A DNA stretch of 64,000 nucleotides from Rahnella aceris (GTDB taxonomy: Bacteria; Pseudomonadota; Gammaproteobacteria; Enterobacterales; Enterobacteriaceae): the NCBI RefSeq assembly GCF_011684115.1, contig NZ_JAADJV010000002.1:626316-690315 (forward strand), in the 5' to 3' direction. The notes under the pieces were generated by a model. The model was given only the letters and a program-made list of their open reading frames with translations. It was not told the DNA's origin and did not search any database. The translations under genes were made by a program, and so were the position numbers. Below, piece by piece: positions 29,537 to 39,775 of the stretch (positions are counted from its first letter, which is position 1; each line of letters starts with the position of its first letter).

Positions 29537-29773
29537 TTACGGCAAGCGACGGCGACGGTATTTTGGCTCATCAGGCCGGAAAAATGTCCGGTAAATCCAG
29601 ACCGCAAGCACGGCCAAAAGCAGCCACGGCAACATTTTTACAACAATCGCCAAAAACCCACCCAACATCATCAGAGCAAATGCCACGACCAGCGCCGCAA
29701 CCATACCCAGTAAAGAAATGCCGGTCAGCATCAGCATAAAGAAAAAACCAAGCACGAAGAGAATTTCCAGCAT
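29537..29773 (-). CDS. pspG: Phage shock protein G
   Basis: 78-aa inner-membrane protein (E. coli 80 aa), part of the response to envelope stress such as secretin mislocalisation and loss of proton-motive force. Seen: MLEILFVLGFFFMLMLTGIS, two or three hydrophobic helices, and a basic tail (EPKYRRRRLP). Start at the ATG with AAGGAG ahead; the frame's 24-codon upstream extension has no family match. Located between qorA and dusA, as in E. coli, apart from the main psp operon, and preceded by a sigma-54 promoter. Confidence 0.93.
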   Translation of the reverse strand: MLEILFVLGFFFMLMLTGISLLGMVAALVVAFALMMLGGFLAIVVKMLPWLLLAVLAVWIYRTFFRPDEPKYRRRRLP

Positions 29774-29833
29774 CAGGTGCTCCTTAATAAGCCATGTGCG
29801 ATAAGACGTAGCGTCCAAACACGCATTAACCAT

Positions 29834-29849
29834 TACAAGAAACATGCCA
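29834..29849 (-). promoter_or_regulatory. Sigma-54 promoter of pspG
   Basis: The minus strand reads TGGCATG-N4-TTGTA, close to the -24/-12 consensus TGGCACG-N4-TTGCW. It is about 60 bp upstream of the pspG start. Known: pspG is sigma-54/PspF dependent in E. coli. Confidence 0.75.
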
Positions 29850-29965
29850 GTGTGATGGGATAAATAATTGATTGAATGATAAGGAAAAAATAATTCGCAG
29901 GCACGAATGGCCTGCGAAAAGATAGTAAATTTGACTAACAGATAGCGATTTTACTCACCCTGTTT

Positions 29966-30994
29966 TTATGCCTGCGCCACCACTTCCTGCGGCTGAGCAA
30001 CCATCTGCAACGCCTGTTCGACCACATCAATGCCCGCGCCGGCTTTATGCGCATTCTCACTCAGATGACGACGGAACTGACGCGCGCCCGGCACCCCCTG
30101 GAACAGACCAAGAATATGGCGGGTAATGTGGCCGAGGTAAGTACCTTTGCTCAGTTCCGCTTCGATATACGGATACAGCGCGCGGATAATATCCGGCCCG
30201 GTTTTCAGCGGCGCATCAGAGCCGAACAGCTCGCGATCCACATTCAGCAACAGGCCCGGATTCTGGTAAGCCTCACGCCCCACCATCACGCCATCCATAT
30301 ATTGCAGGTGCGTTTTGGCTTCTTCGAGGGTTTTGATACCGCCGTTAATTGCCAGGGTCAGGTGCGGGAAATCACGCTTGAGCTGATATACGCGCGGGTA
30401 ATCCAGCGGCGGAATTTCACGATTTTCTTTCGGACTGAGGCCCGAAAGCCAGGCTTTACGCGCATGAATAATGAAGGTATCGCAACCGCCGTTTTCTGAA
30501 ACCTGACGGATGAAATCACACAGAAATTCGTAGCTGTCCTGATCGTCAATACCGATTCGCGTTTTAACCGTGACCGGAATTGAGACTACGTCGCGCATGG
30601 CTTTGATGCAGTCAGCCACCAGCGACGCCTGACCCATCAGACAGGCACCAAACATGCCGTTCTGCACGCGATCTGACGGGCAACCGACGTTGAGGTTAAT
30701 TTCGTCATAACCACGTTCTTCCGCCCGTTTTGCGCAATGCGCCAGATCAGCCGGATTGCTGCCACCAAGCTGCAAAGACACCGGATGTTCTGCATCGCCA
30801 AACCCGAGATAATCCCCTTTGCCGTGAATAATGGCGCCGGTCGTGACCATTTCGGTATACAGCAACGTCTGGCCGGTCATCAGCCGGTGAAAATGGCGGC
30901 AGTGGCGATCGGTCCAGTCGAGCATCGGCGCAACGGAAAAACGCTGGGCGGAAAAGGGAGTGGTCTGGGGCATTACGTGTTGAGTTTCTGACAT
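29966..30994 (-). CDS. dusA: tRNA-dihydrouridine(20/20a) synthase
   Basis: FMN enzyme that reduces U20/U20a in the tRNA D-loop using NADPH. 342 aa with the Dus TIM barrel: [37 protein letters not shown] with the catalytic Cys, [19 protein letters not shown] and [11 protein letters not shown]. The last two form the FMN-phosphate site. A helical C-terminal domain follows. An alternative start at Met9 is possible. Divergent from zur. Confidence 0.97.
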   Translation of the reverse strand: MSETQHVMPQTTPFSAQRFSVAPMLDWTDRHCRHFHRLMTGQTLLYTEMVTTGAIIHGKGDYLGFGDAEHPVSLQLGGSNPADLAHCAKRAEERGYDEINLNVGCPSDRVQNGMFGACLMGQASLVADCIKAMRDVVSIPVTVKTRIGIDDQDSYEFLCDFIRQVSENGGCDTFIIHARKAWLSGLSPKENREIPPLDYPRVYQLKRDFPHLTLAINGGIKTLEEAKTHLQYMDGVMVGREAYQNPGLLLNVDRELFGSDAPLKTGPDIIRALYPYIEAELSKGTYLGHITRHILGLFQGVPGARQFRRHLSENAHKAGAGIDVVEQALQMVAQPQEVVAQA

Positions 30995-31235
30995 CGGCCT
31001 GACATTCGCTGAAGGGGTTCGTGACGCTCCCCCCGCTTCGCGCCAGAGGGAAGGTAATCGCTGATTATACCACAGAACAAAGATTCGGCATCTTGTGCCG
31101 CTGAGCAGGCGGATGCCGACGTTGCATCACATCTGAATGGCGCATAATTCGTCGTTTTGGTGCAAGCATGATAAAATCATCGGTGGTCGCATGATGTGGC
31201 CTATTCATTCCAATCTGCGCTCAGAGACCGTTGCT

Positions 31236-31745
31236 ATGACCCTGAATAATCCGGAAAAATTACTTTCACAAGCTGAAGAACTTTGCCAGCAGCGCAATGT
31301 TCGCCTGACGCCGCAGCGGCTGGAAGTACTGCGCCTGATGACGCAACAACCCGGTGCGATCAGCGCCTATGACTTGCTGGATCTATTGCGCGTAAGCGAA
31401 CCTCAGGCGAAACCACCGACCGTTTACCGGGCGCTGGATTTTCTGCTGGAACAGGGATTTATTCACCGTGTTGAATCCGCAAACAGCTATGTTCTCTGCC
31501 ATCATTTTGAAGAGCCGAGCCATACTTCTGCGCTGTTTATCTGCGACCGCTGCGGGTTAGTTACCGAAAAAACCACCGACGGCATTGAAGAGCGTCTGGC
31601 AAAACTGTCATTAGAATCCGGATTTGAGCTTCGCCATTCCGTCGTTGAAGCGCATGGCTTATGTGCAGAATGCAAAGTAGTAGAAACCTGCGACAGCCAT
31701 GACCATTGCGATCACGACCACAGTATTGTGGTGAAAAAACGCTGA
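31236..31745 (+). CDS. zur: Zinc uptake regulator
   Basis: Fur-family repressor that shuts off the zinc importer znuABC and zinc-free ribosomal paralogues when zinc is plentiful. Start chosen at 31236 (MTLNNPEKLL), giving 169 aa against 171 in E. coli; the frame is open for 33 more codons upstream without family similarity, and the ribosome-binding site is weak, so the start is less certain than the identity. Seen: winged helix QRNVRLTPQRLEVLRLM, TVYRALDFLLEQGF, and zinc ligands in FICDRCG, GLCAECK and a His/Cys-rich tail (CDSHDHCDHDH). Confidence 0.95.
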   Translation: MTLNNPEKLLSQAEELCQQRNVRLTPQRLEVLRLMTQQPGAISAYDLLDLLRVSEPQAKPPTVYRALDFLLEQGFIHRVESANSYVLCHHFEEPSHTSALFICDRCGLVTEKTTDGIEERLAKLSLESGFELRHSVVEAHGLCAECKVVETCDSHDHCDHDHSIVVKKR

Positions 31746-31903
31746 ATGATCGGGTTTTAAGGTTTTGAAGGTGACTCGTAAGAGGAGGATGTTTTGTACA
31801 GAGAAGAGGTTGGGTACATCCGTGTACCCGTATCCTGAAGCGTTCCGGGTAGGAGCAGCTAAATCTCAGGATCCGTCACTGGCACGCGAGGGGGAGTCGC
31901 GTC

Positions 31904-32113
31904 TTACCAGTGATATTTGTTTTTGGTTTCCCATTCATTGAGCTCTTTCTCGGCCTGATCTTTTTGATAGCCGTAACGCTCCTGAATTTTACCGACTAAC
32001 TGATCACGTTTACCTTCAACCACTGTCAGGTCGTCATCAGTCAGTTTGCCCCATTGTTCTTTCACTTTCCCTTTGAACTGCTTCCAGTTACCGTCGGCTT
32101 GGTCCTTATTCAT
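31904..32113 (-). CDS. yjbJ: CsbD-family stress protein YjbJ
   Basis: 69 aa, the E. coli YjbJ length: MNKDQADGNWKQFKGKVKEQ at the start and a highly charged helical body. Known: abundant stationary-phase or osmotic-stress protein of unknown molecular function. AGGAG lies eight bases before the ATG. A 6-bp stem (31884-31902) sits directly behind the stop but lacks a clear T-run. It lies between zur and dinF, as in E. coli. Confidence 0.95.
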   Translation of the reverse strand: MNKDQADGNWKQFKGKVKEQWGKLTDDDLTVVEGKRDQLVGKIQERYGYQKDQAEKELNEWETKNKYHW

Positions 32114-32302
32114 AAAATATCTCCTGTTACCTTGGGTTTTATGAACTGCATTTCGTCTTGCAGCTCGTCCTTAACACTTTAAAGGTTAGTAGAGAATCTC
32201 GATTAATCCTCCTTAAACAGGGATAAAAACCACTATTAGGATTAATCTAAAGCATGAAATAACGACAAAGCTGCGCTTATTTCTTTGAAAATAGCTGAAA
32301 AA

Positions 32303-33679
32303 TCAGTGCGACGGAGACGAAAACCATGTGTCATGCCGCCAGTAACGACGCCATATCCAGCCCAGTGAAATCCCGCGTAACCCGAGGAATACCGTCAGCG
32401 CCAGCCACAACGCATGATTGCCCAGCAGCGGTAAAGTGAACAATGTCAGCCCGTACCCCAGCGCCGCCACCAGCATGCTGTTTCGCATATCCCGCCCACG
32501 CGTTGCGCCGATAAACATGCCATCAAGCAAATAGCACCAGACAGCCACCAGCGGCAGTATAATTTGCCAGCCAAGATATCGGTCCGCCAGCTCACGCAAT
32601 TCCGGTAATGATGTCAGCGCATCAATGATCGCCCCACCCGCCAGCGCGTAAATCAGAGCAAAAAACAGCGCAACCAGCCCGGCCTGACGACACGCGGCAT
32701 GCCAGACATTCAGCAGTTTTTCGCGGTTGCGGGCACCGAATGCCTCACCGGAATGCGCTTCGATAGCATAAGCAAAACCGTCAAGTGCAAACGCGGTAAA
32801 TGTCAGCAGGTTCATCAACACGGCGTTGACCGCCACAATGTGGCTGCCCAGCCGCGCGCCCAGAACGGTCAGCGATGCAAAGCAAAGCTGCAACAGTAAT
32901 GAGCGCAGCATGATGTCGCGGTTAAGCCCGAGAAGACGGCGCAAATTACCACGCCACGCGGAGGTGATTTCTGCGCCGGTGATACCGCGTCGTTTCATCA
33001 CCCGCCAGACGAAATACAGCCCGATGAGTAGCGTGAAATACTCGGAGCTTGCCGTCGCCATGGCTGCGCCACGCACGTTCCAGCCCAGCCCGATCACCAG
33101 CCACAGATCCAGAATGATATTCAGCAAATTCCCGGCAATCAGCAAAATCACCGGCCCGCGAACGTACTGAATGCCGAGCAACCACCCGAGGATCACCAGA
33201 TTCGCCAGTGAAGCCGGGGCGCTGAACCAGCGGATTTCGATAAACAGCCTCGCCTGTTCAAGCACGGGCTGGCTGCCGCCGACAATGTGAAACGCCAGCT
33301 CCATCAGCGGATGACGGAATACCACAATAATGACGCCCGCCAGTACAGCCAGAAGGAAGGGTTGTACAAAAGCACGCGCCAGAAGCTGATTATCTTTCGC
33401 GCCCAGCGCCTGAGCGGTCATGCCGGTGGTACTCATCCGCAGAAACAGTAAGAGCATAAAAAGGAAAGTGGTGATCATCGAACCCACAGCCACGCCGCCG
33501 AGATAATCCGGGCTGTCGAGATGACCGATCACTGCGGTATCCACCAGGCCGAGGAGTGGCACCGTGATATTGGAAAAAATCATCGGCAATGCCAGCATCC
33601 AGAGCGCTTTATCGGCAGGGCTTAAAAAGGTGTTTTTGAGTGTGTGTCGCAGGGAATGATGTTGCATAGAGAATCTCAT
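32303..33679 (-). CDS. dinF: MATE-family efflux protein DinF
   Basis: 458 aa with about 12 transmembrane segments of the multidrug and toxic-compound extrusion fold; LPMIFSNITVPLLGLVDTAV is the family N-terminus. Known: E. coli dinF is the second gene of the lexA operon, induced by DNA damage and linked to protection against oxidative stress and bile salts. Here about 285 bp, with a hairpin and an ERIC element, separate it from lexA. The start is either Met1 (33679) or Met5 (33667); neither has a strong ribosome-binding site. Confidence 0.93.
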   Translation of the reverse strand: MRFSMQHHSLRHTLKNTFLSPADKALWMLALPMIFSNITVPLLGLVDTAVIGHLDSPDYLGGVAVGSMITTFLFMLLLFLRMSTTGMTAQALGAKDNQLLARAFVQPFLLAVLAGVIIVVFRHPLMELAFHIVGGSQPVLEQARLFIEIRWFSAPASLANLVILGWLLGIQYVRGPVILLIAGNLLNIILDLWLVIGLGWNVRGAAMATASSEYFTLLIGLYFVWRVMKRRGITGAEITSAWRGNLRRLLGLNRDIMLRSLLLQLCFASLTVLGARLGSHIVAVNAVLMNLLTFTAFALDGFAYAIEAHSGEAFGARNREKLLNVWHAACRQAGLVALFFALIYALAGGAIIDALTSLPELRELADRYLGWQIILPLVAVWCYLLDGMFIGATRGRDMRNSMLVAALGYGLTLFTLPLLGNHALWLALTVFLGLRGISLGWIWRRYWRHDTWFSSPSH

Positions 33680-33709
33680 GCCGGAGGTTCAGGTTATGCC
33701 TGTAAATGA

Positions 33710-33731
33710 CATCGCCCCGAAAGGGGCGATG
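33710..33731 (-). terminator. Hairpin between lexA and dinF
   Basis: CATCGCCCC / GGGGCGATG, a perfect 9-bp stem with a stable GAAA tetraloop. Without a T-run on the minus strand it is more likely an attenuating or mRNA-stabilising stem than a full terminator. Confidence 0.5.
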
Positions 33732-33815
33732 ATGAGAGAAACGCATTTCTCTTTGAATTCACATGGATGCCAGAGGCCGCCGCCATCCATATTCAATTAG
33801 TTTTAGTCTTGTCTA

Positions 33816-33860
33816 TCTGACACAGCAATTTCTGACTTAGTCATATCTGACCGAGTAATT
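33816..33860. repeat. Three-copy 15-bp degenerate tandem repeat
   Basis: TCTGAC recurs at 33816, 33831 and 33846, each time followed by a nine-base unit of the pattern NNAGNNATN. The third copy is the end of the ERIC element at 33846-33969. Confidence 0.6.
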
Positions 33861-33969
33861 CGCGTTATATCAAGGCGGCAACTAAGCGAACGCCGGGAGC
33901 ATACACAAGTATGTGACCGGGGTTGCGAAGGCAGCCAACGCAGAGATAGCTCGAAGTACGAAGGTCAGA
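33846..33969 (-). repeat. ERIC element downstream of lexA
   Basis: 124 bp with inverted ends TCTGACC/GGTCAGA. Contains CAAGGCGGCAACTAAGCGAA, the CGGGAGCATAC...GTATGTGACCGGG core and GCAGCCAACGCAGA, the layout of enterobacterial repetitive intergenic consensus sequences. It runs across the lexA stop codon (33965-33967). Confidence 0.85.
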
Positions 33970-34573
33970 TCCAGTCGCCGTTGCGGATAACACCTACGGC
34001 TAAGCCTTCAATGCTGAAATTCTGCTCGCGCAAATCCACCACGATCGGCTGAAACTCGCTGTTCTCAGGCAATAACTGCACCACACTGCCTTGTTTTTTC
34101 AGGCGTTTCACGGTGACCTCATCATCGATACGGGCCACCACAACCTGACCATTACGCACGTCTTGCGTTTTATGCACGGCCAGCAGATCGCCGTCAAGGA
34201 TACCAATATCACGCATCGACATACCGCTGACACGCAGCAGGAAATCGGCGCTCGGCTTAAACATTTCCGGATCGATCTGATAGTGCCCTTCGATATGTTG
34301 CTGCGCCAGCAGCGGTTCACCGGCGGCAACGCGGCCAATCAGCGGTAAACCTTCTTCTTCTTCCATCAGCAGACGAATGCCGCGTGATGCACCGGAAACA
34401 ATCTCAATAACACCTTTACGCGCCAGCGCTTTAAGATGCTCTTCCGCCGCATTGGGAGAACGGAACCCCAGACGTGATGCAATCTCTGCGCGGGTTGGTG
34501 GCATACCGGTGGTGGAGATATGATCGCGAATAAGGTCGTAGACCTCTTGTTGTCTGGTCGTTAAAGCTTTCAT
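33965..34573 (-). CDS. lexA: SOS repressor LexA
   Basis: Represses the DNA-damage regulon and cleaves itself when RecA filaments form. 202 aa as in E. coli, with the winged-helix DNA-binding domain ([20 protein letters not shown]), the scissile A84-G85 bond, nucleophile S119 and general base K156, all at E. coli numbering. Autoregulated through two LexA boxes just upstream. Its stop codon lies within the terminal repeat of an ERIC element, so the last bases and 3' UTR are ERIC-derived. Divergent neighbours are absent; dgkA lies upstream on the same strand. Confidence 0.99.
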   Translation of the reverse strand: MKALTTRQQEVYDLIRDHISTTGMPPTRAEIASRLGFRSPNAAEEHLKALARKGVIEIVSGASRGIRLLMEEEEGLPLIGRVAAGEPLLAQQHIEGHYQIDPEMFKPSADFLLRVSGMSMRDIGILDGDLLAVHKTQDVRNGQVVVARIDDEVTVKRLKKQGSVVQLLPENSEFQPIVVDLREQNFSIEGLAVGVIRNGDWI

Positions 34574-34581
34574 TCCGCCCC

Positions 34582-34597
34582 CTGGTTGTTTATACAG
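34582..34597 (-). promoter_or_regulatory. LexA box proximal to lexA
   Basis: On the minus strand CTGTATAAACAACCAG, CTG-N10-CAG, 8 bp from the lexA start. Confidence 0.85.
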
Positions 34598-34602
34598 TCT
34601 TG

Positions 34603-34618
34603 CTGTGAGTATATACAG
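34603..34618 (-). promoter_or_regulatory. LexA box distal to lexA
   Basis: On the minus strand CTGTATATACTCACAG, identical to the core of an E. coli lexA operator as I recall it, 5 bp from the proximal box. Confidence 0.9.
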
Positions 34619-34692
34619 CTAAACGGTCAATGAAAACCTAAGATTGAATAAAAACAGGGCATAACGTTGATTCCTGGAATGCAGATTCCAAA

Positions 34693-35061
34693 TCAGAACC
34701 ATCGCGACCAAAAGATGCTGACCCAGACAAAAATCGCCAATATGATGGTCAGAAGTACGGCAGCAGAGCCGATATCTTTTGCGCGACCAGAAAGCACATG
34801 AAACTCAGGCCCGATGCGGTCTATTGCACATTCCACCGCGCTGTTGAGCAACTCCGTGACACAGACCAGCACGACGGATCCCACCAGCAGGATACGTTCA
34901 ATGGTGCTGACATCAAGCCAGAAAGATAGCAAAATTAACGGGATAGCGACGCTGGCCTCCTGGCGAAATGCCGCTTCGTTTTGCCATGCCGCTTTGAATC
35001 CTTTCCAGGAATAGCCGGCCGCTTTATAAATTCGGGTAAATCCGGTGACTTGGTTCGCCAT
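34693..35061 (-). CDS. dgkA: Diacylglycerol kinase
   Basis: Small trimeric membrane kinase recycling diacylglycerol from membrane-derived oligosaccharide synthesis to phosphatidate. 122 aa, the E. coli length. Seen: an amphipathic N-terminus (TGFTRIYKAAGYSWKGFKAA), three transmembrane helices and the active-site motif TELLNSAVECAIDRIG. Divergent from plsB, as in E. coli; both act in phospholipid metabolism. Confidence 0.97.
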   Translation of the reverse strand: MANQVTGFTRIYKAAGYSWKGFKAAWQNEAAFRQEASVAIPLILLSFWLDVSTIERILLVGSVVLVCVTELLNSAVECAIDRIGPEFHVLSGRAKDIGSAAVLLTIILAIFVWVSIFWSRWF

Positions 35062-35178
35062 TTCGGGTACTGATCCTTAGAGTGTTTGCAGCATTTTAGC
35101 TTTTATATGACCACAGATCTCCACGGATCTTTCTGGTATCCTTGCGGCGAAATTGCTAACAAGAGGCTTCACGTTTTT

Positions 35179-37662
35179 ATGTCAGGTTGGCGTAGACTTT
35201 ATTACACATTATTGAATTTACCACTCTCATTGCTGGTAAAGAGCAAGGTCATACCTTCAGATCCGGTTACCGAGTTGCATTTAGACCCGACGCGGCCGAT
35301 TTTGTACGTATTACCTTATAATTCCAAAGCCGATTTGCTGACGTTGCGTGCGCAATGTCTGGCGCAGAATCTGCCTGATCCTCTTATTCCGCTGGAAATT
35401 GACGGCACCCTGCTACCAAGCCATGTCTTTATAGCCGAAGGCCCGCGCGTATTCTCTTATTACACGCCGAAGCAGGAATCCGTAAAGCTGTTCCACGACT
35501 ACCTTGATTTGCACCGCAATAATCCGGATTTAGACATTCAGATGTTGCCGGTGTCGGTAATGTTTGGTCGTGCACCGGGCCGTGAAGGTCAGGACGACAC
35601 GCCGCATCTGCGCGTGCTGAACGGTATCCAGAAATTTTTCGCTGTGCTGTGGCTGGGGCGGGACAGTTTCGTCCGTTTCTCCAATACCGTTTCCCTGCGT
35701 TATATGGCGACGGAACACGGCACAGATAAGACGATTGCTCAAAAACTGGCACGTGTGGCGCGGATGCATTTCTCCCGTCAGCGTCTGGCTGCGGTTGGTC
35801 CGCGCCTTCCGGCACGTCAGGATTTATTCAATAAATTGCTGGCCTCAAAAGCCATTGAGAAAGCGATTGAAGACGAAGCCCGCAGCAAGAAAATTTCCCA
35901 CGAAAAAGCCCAACAAAACGCCATCGCCCTGATGGAAGAGATTGCCGCTGACTTCTCTTATGAAGCCGTGCGCCTCTCTGACCGTGTGCTGAGCTGGACG
36001 TGGAACCGTTTGTACAAAGGCATCAACGTTAATAATGCCGAGCGTGTACGCCAGTTAGCGCTGGACGGTCAGGAAATTGTGTATGTGCCTTGCCACCGCA
36101 GCCACATGGACTATCTGCTGCTGTCTTACGTGCTCTATCATCAGGGTCTGGTACCGCCGCATATTGCCGCCGGTATCAACCTGAATTTCTGGCCGGCTGG
36201 CCCGATTTTCCGCCGTCTGGGTGCGTTCTTTATTCGTCGAACCTTTAAAGGCAACAAGCTCTATTCGACGGTTTTCCGTGAATATCTGGGCGAACTGTTC
36301 AGCCGCGGTTATTCGGTGGAATACTTTGTGGAAGGGGGGCGTTCGCGAACCGGGCGTCTGCTGGAGCCGAAAACGGGCACGCTGGCCATGACCATTCAGG
36401 CCATGCTGCGCGGCGGTTCACGTCCGATTACGCTGGTACCGATTTACATCGGTTATGAGCACGTCATGGAAGTGGGTACGTACGCGAAAGAATTACGCGG
36501 TGCGACCAAAGAGAAAGAAAGCCTGACGCAAATGCTTAACGGGCTGCGCAAGCTGCGTAACCTCGGCCAGGGTTACGTGAACTTCGGTGAGCCGTTGCAT
36601 CTGACCACTTACCTGAACCAGAACGTGCCAACCTGGCGTGAAGCCATCGACCCGATCGAAGCACAACGTCCAAGCTGGCTGACGCCGACAGTGCAGGATT
36701 TGGCAGAACAGATCATGGTGCGCATCAACAATTCAGCGGCAGCCAATGCCATGAACTTGTGTTGTACCGCGCTGCTGGCCTCCCGTCAGCGTTCACTGAC
36801 ACGCGAACAGCTGACCGAGCAAATCGACTGTTATCTGCAATTGCTGCGTAACGTGCCTTACAACGCGGATTCGACGGTGCCTGATCTGACCGCTGACCAG
36901 TTGCTTGATCACGCGCTGAACATGAATAAGTTCCAGGTTGAGAAAGACAACATTGGCGACATCATCGTTCTGCCTCGCGAACAGGCCGTGCTGATGACGT
37001 ATTACCGCAACAACATCCATCATATGCTGGTGTTGCCATCACTGATTTCAAGCATTGTGATGCACCACCGCCAGGTCAGCCGCGCGGAATTACTGCATCA
37101 GGTCGAACTGATTTATCCGATGCTCAAAGCCGAACTGTTTATGCATTTCGATACGCCTGAGCTGCCACAAGTGCTGGATGTTCTGACGCTGGAACTGGCG
37201 CGTCAGCAAATCATTCACCTTGAAGATGATGAGCTGACACTTAATCCGGCCCGTATCCGCACCCTCCAGTTGCTGGCGGCTGGCGTACGTGAAACGCTGC
37301 AACGTTACGCGATTACCTTCTCCCTGCTCACCAATAACCCAAGCATCAACCGCGGTGCACTGGAAAAAGAGAGCCGGATTATGGCGCAGCGTTTATCCGT
37401 GCTGCACGGTATCAATGCCCCTGAATTCTTCGATAAAGCTGTGTTCTCGACGCTGGTCGGCACACTGCGCGCAGAAGGCTATATCAGTGACACCGGCGAT
37501 GCCATTCAGGAACAAACGCGTGAGATTTACCTCATGCTCAGCGACCTGATGACACCGGATATCAAGCTAACTATCGAGAGTGCGGGAATGCCTTCTGAGC
37601 TGCCGCAAGCAACGGAGCCACCGGCTGAACCGAAGATGGATGTACGCGATACCGATCATTAA
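35179..37662 (+). CDS. plsB: Glycerol-3-phosphate 1-O-acyltransferase
   Basis: Inner-membrane enzyme that commits glycerol 3-phosphate to phospholipid synthesis by acylating position 1 from acyl-ACP or acyl-CoA. Start at [20 protein letters not shown], aligned with E. coli PlsB, giving 827 aa (E. coli 807); the frame's extra 31 upstream codons are not supported. The AAGAGG before it is rather distant (12 bases). Seen: acyltransferase motif [13 protein letters not shown] (HX4D), [13 protein letters not shown], and [19 protein letters not shown]. An extra proline-rich tail is at the C-terminus. Confidence 0.97.
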   Translation: MSGWRRLYYTLLNLPLSLLVKSKVIPSDPVTELHLDPTRPILYVLPYNSKADLLTLRAQCLAQNLPDPLIPLEIDGTLLPSHVFIAEGPRVFSYYTPKQESVKLFHDYLDLHRNNPDLDIQMLPVSVMFGRAPGREGQDDTPHLRVLNGIQKFFAVLWLGRDSFVRFSNTVSLRYMATEHGTDKTIAQKLARVARMHFSRQRLAAVGPRLPARQDLFNKLLASKAIEKAIEDEARSKKISHEKAQQNAIALMEEIAADFSYEAVRLSDRVLSWTWNRLYKGINVNNAERVRQLALDGQEIVYVPCHRSHMDYLLLSYVLYHQGLVPPHIAAGINLNFWPAGPIFRRLGAFFIRRTFKGNKLYSTVFREYLGELFSRGYSVEYFVEGGRSRTGRLLEPKTGTLAMTIQAMLRGGSRPITLVPIYIGYEHVMEVGTYAKELRGATKEKESLTQMLNGLRKLRNLGQGYVNFGEPLHLTTYLNQNVPTWREAIDPIEAQRPSWLTPTVQDLAEQIMVRINNSAAANAMNLCCTALLASRQRSLTREQLTEQIDCYLQLLRNVPYNADSTVPDLTADQLLDHALNMNKFQVEKDNIGDIIVLPREQAVLMTYYRNNIHHMLVLPSLISSIVMHHRQVSRAELLHQVELIYPMLKAELFMHFDTPELPQVLDVLTLELARQQIIHLEDDELTLNPARIRTLQLLAAGVRETLQRYAITFSLLTNNPSINRGALEKESRIMAQRLSVLHGINAPEFFDKAVFSTLVGTLRAEGYISDTGDAIQEQTREIYLMLSDLMTPDIKLTIESAGMPSELPQATEPPAEPKMDVRDTDH

Positions 37663-37696
37663 CCCGTATTAGCGCCAGACATCAGATTAAAAAAAC

Positions 37697-37732
37697 AAAA
37701 CGCCCGGACTTTTTACAGAGTCCGGGCGTTTT
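37697..37732. terminator. Bidirectional terminator between plsB and ubiA
   Basis: A 14-bp stem AAAACGCCCGGACT / AGTCCGGGCGTTTT with an 8-base loop and T-runs on both sides. Confidence 0.92.
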
Positions 37733-37759
37733 TAATTGTTGTCGCGCAGGCTAACTTAC

Positions 37760-38671
37760 TTAGAAATTGAAGCCTGACAGGCTCATCAGAATACCGAGGA
37801 ACAACACCAGCCCGACATAATTGTTCTGGCGGAAAGCCAGGAAACAGGCATCACGTTCACGTTTAGCAATCAGCTTTTGCTGATGCACAAACAGCGCAGC
37901 AGCCAGCAGCAACGACCAGTAAAACGGTGCGCTGAGCTGGGAAAGATAACCAACAATCCCCATCAGGATCAGCGTTGCCAGTTGCAGAAGGCCGATGATC
38001 AGCGTGTCAAAACGACCAAACAGAATCGCTGTCGATTTCACGCCGATCTTCAAATCATCGTCACGATCGACCATCGCGTATTGCGTATCGTAAGCCACCG
38101 TCCAGCAGATATTTGCCACGAACATTAACCAGCAGCTAAGCGGCACACTTTCGCTCACAGCGGCATACGCCATCGGAATTGCCCAGCCAAACGCCGCGCC
38201 CAAAACCACCTGCGGCAGATGGCTGACGCGCTTCATGAACGGATAAATCCATGCCAGCGCCAGTCCGGCCAGAGACAGCCAAATGGTCATGCGGTTAAGC
38301 AGCAGAACCAGCAGGAATGACACCAGCACCAGTCCGGCGAATAATATTTTCGCCTGCTTGCCGGTGATCGCCCCGCTCGGCAATGGCCGGTGAGCGGTGC
38401 GTTTTACGTGACCATCAAACTTACGGTCAGCGTAGTCATTCACCACGCAACCGGCGGCACGCATGAAGAAAACGCCCAGCACGAAGACCAGCAAAATCTT
38501 CGCAGACGGCATTCCCCCCCCCGCGACCCACAGTGCCCATAACGTTGGCCACAACAGCAGCAGTGAGCCAATCGGCTTATCAATGCGCATCAGGCGGCAG
38601 TAATCACGCCATGTGCCCTGCGTCATACTTCCTGACACTCTCTGTTCTCCTTGTTGATTAGTCTGACTCAT
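37760..38671 (-). CDS. ubiA: 4-hydroxybenzoate octaprenyltransferase
   Basis: Membrane prenyltransferase that attaches the polyprenyl tail to 4-hydroxybenzoate in ubiquinone synthesis. 303 aa (E. coli 290). Seen: the first Asp-rich motif [15 protein letters not shown] and second [20 protein letters not shown], which bind the Mg-diphosphate, with eight or nine membrane helices. The ATG at 38671 overlaps the ubiC stop by 4 bp, implying coupling; Met16 (38626) is an alternative start. Operon ubiCA as in E. coli. Confidence 0.97.
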   Translation of the reverse strand: MSQTNQQGEQRVSGSMTQGTWRDYCRLMRIDKPIGSLLLLWPTLWALWVAGGGMPSAKILLVFVLGVFFMRAAGCVVNDYADRKFDGHVKRTAHRPLPSGAITGKQAKILFAGLVLVSFLLVLLLNRMTIWLSLAGLALAWIYPFMKRVSHLPQVVLGAAFGWAIPMAYAAVSESVPLSCWLMFVANICWTVAYDTQYAMVDRDDDLKIGVKSTAILFGRFDTLIIGLLQLATLILMGIVGYLSQLSAPFYWSLLLAAALFVHQQKLIAKRERDACFLAFRQNNYVGLVLFLGILMSLSGFNF

Positions 38672-39207
38672 ACCTTGCTCACTTTACCCTCAGGGCGGTG
38701 AACCGGCGAATCCGGGAGGAAAATTTCGGTCAGCAGCAACGGCTTATCAGACAAACGCAGGCGGGAACGGCGCGCCCATAATTCTCCCTGCTCACTGTGT
38801 AACTGGCCTAAATGAATGTAATCGCGGGACAAGTTGTTCCCGCTAAACAGATAGCGCCCCAGCGGCACCGTGCCTAAATCGACCAGCGCCAGATCCGGCC
38901 CGGTCAGCGTTTCTTCAGGAATGACCGTGCGCCCCAGCAGCCAGGGTTCGGCATCGCCAAACAGCACGATTTCGCGGATCCAGTAACGGGCACTTTCCGG
39001 CAACTGCTGTGCTTCGCTTTCACCCAGTTCTTCGCGACTGACAAAACATTCATTTTGCGGTTTCACGGTGACGGTAACACCCTGCTTTTCAAACCGGCGG
39101 GTCATGGACCCCATTTCCATCAGCCAGTCAGCCACATCCGCAGGCACCTGCGAAGGGTCGTCAAACCAGTGGATCGGGGATGGTTCGGGGGAATGGGGAT
39201 CAGACAT
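38668..39207 (-). CDS. ubiC: Chorismate pyruvate-lyase
   Basis: Converts chorismate to 4-hydroxybenzoate plus pyruvate, the first step of ubiquinone synthesis. 179 aa from the chosen ATG (GGAG seven bases upstream); the ATG nine codons earlier has its GGAGG only one base away. E. coli is 165 aa. Seen: family segments [34 protein letters not shown] with the conserved Arg/Glu area, and SRDYIHLGQ. First gene of the ubiC-ubiA pair. Confidence 0.94.
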   Translation of the reverse strand: MSDPHSPEPSPIHWFDDPSQVPADVADWLMEMGSMTRRFEKQGVTVTVKPQNECFVSREELGESEAQQLPESARYWIREIVLFGDAEPWLLGRTVIPEETLTGPDLALVDLGTVPLGRYLFSGNNLSRDYIHLGQLHSEQGELWARRSRLRLSDKPLLLTEIFLPDSPVHRPEGKVSKV

Positions 39208-39296
39208 CAACGGCTCCGTAATGAAGGCATTCATACCTCCAATGAATTATCTGCCTCGCATTCTAGCGCATCAATGCGAGGCAGTAATTGCCTGAT

Positions 39297-39704
39297 TTAT
39301 TCGCGGCGCAGACGTTCGCTATTGGCAAGAAACAGTGTCACGACCAGCACAAGGATCGCGCAGGCGTAAACCAATGTGTCATAAGGACTTTTGTGGTCGA
39401 CGATGATCAGGCGGATAATCGCGGTGATGCCGATGTAAATAAAATAGCGTAACGGGAAATGATAGCCCGACGAAAAATATTTAATAATCAGGGCAATAAA
39501 CTCAAAATAGAGGAAGTAAATTACAATCCCTTCAATGAGCAGATATGACGAAGACTGATCGTTATTCACGAACAACACCATTGCTAAATGATAGGTTTCG
39601 CGCCCGATAAAAATCATCAGGATCGCGGCCAGTCCTAATAAGAATACGTTCAAAATTCGCTGCATAATGACGGATATCATCAATGCCCGTTTTGATCCTG
39701 CCAT
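39297..39704 (-). CDS. psiE: Phosphate-starvation-inducible membrane protein PsiE
   Basis: 135 aa (E. coli 136) with four transmembrane helices; [37 protein letters not shown] and VDHKSPYD match PsiE. Function unknown; in E. coli it is induced by phosphate starvation through PhoB and modulated by CRP. No clear Pho box was seen upstream. It lies between pgi and ubiC. Confidence 0.93.
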   Translation of the reverse strand: MAGSKRALMISVIMQRILNVFLLGLAAILMIFIGRETYHLAMVLFVNNDQSSSYLLIEGIVIYFLYFEFIALIIKYFSSGYHFPLRYFIYIGITAIIRLIIVDHKSPYDTLVYACAILVLVVTLFLANSERLRRE

Positions 39705-39775
39705 GTGATCTACATCCCACTTTTGTTATTAATCCCCGCAGAATACCACAGAGTCAGCACAGGAAAAGCGCCATT

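Noticed and set aside
31086..31118. Inverted repeat CGGCATC/GATGCCG between dusA and zur
   Set aside because: Only 7 bp with a 19-base loop, no T-run, and unlike a Zur box; could be chance.
31884..31902. 6-bp stem behind yjbJ considered as a terminator
   Set aside because: Short stem, no T-run on the minus strand; mentioned only in the yjbJ entry.
33816..33969. Considered as the start of a CRISPR or integron repeat array
   Set aside because: Only three degenerate 15-bp units without spacers, joined to an ERIC element.
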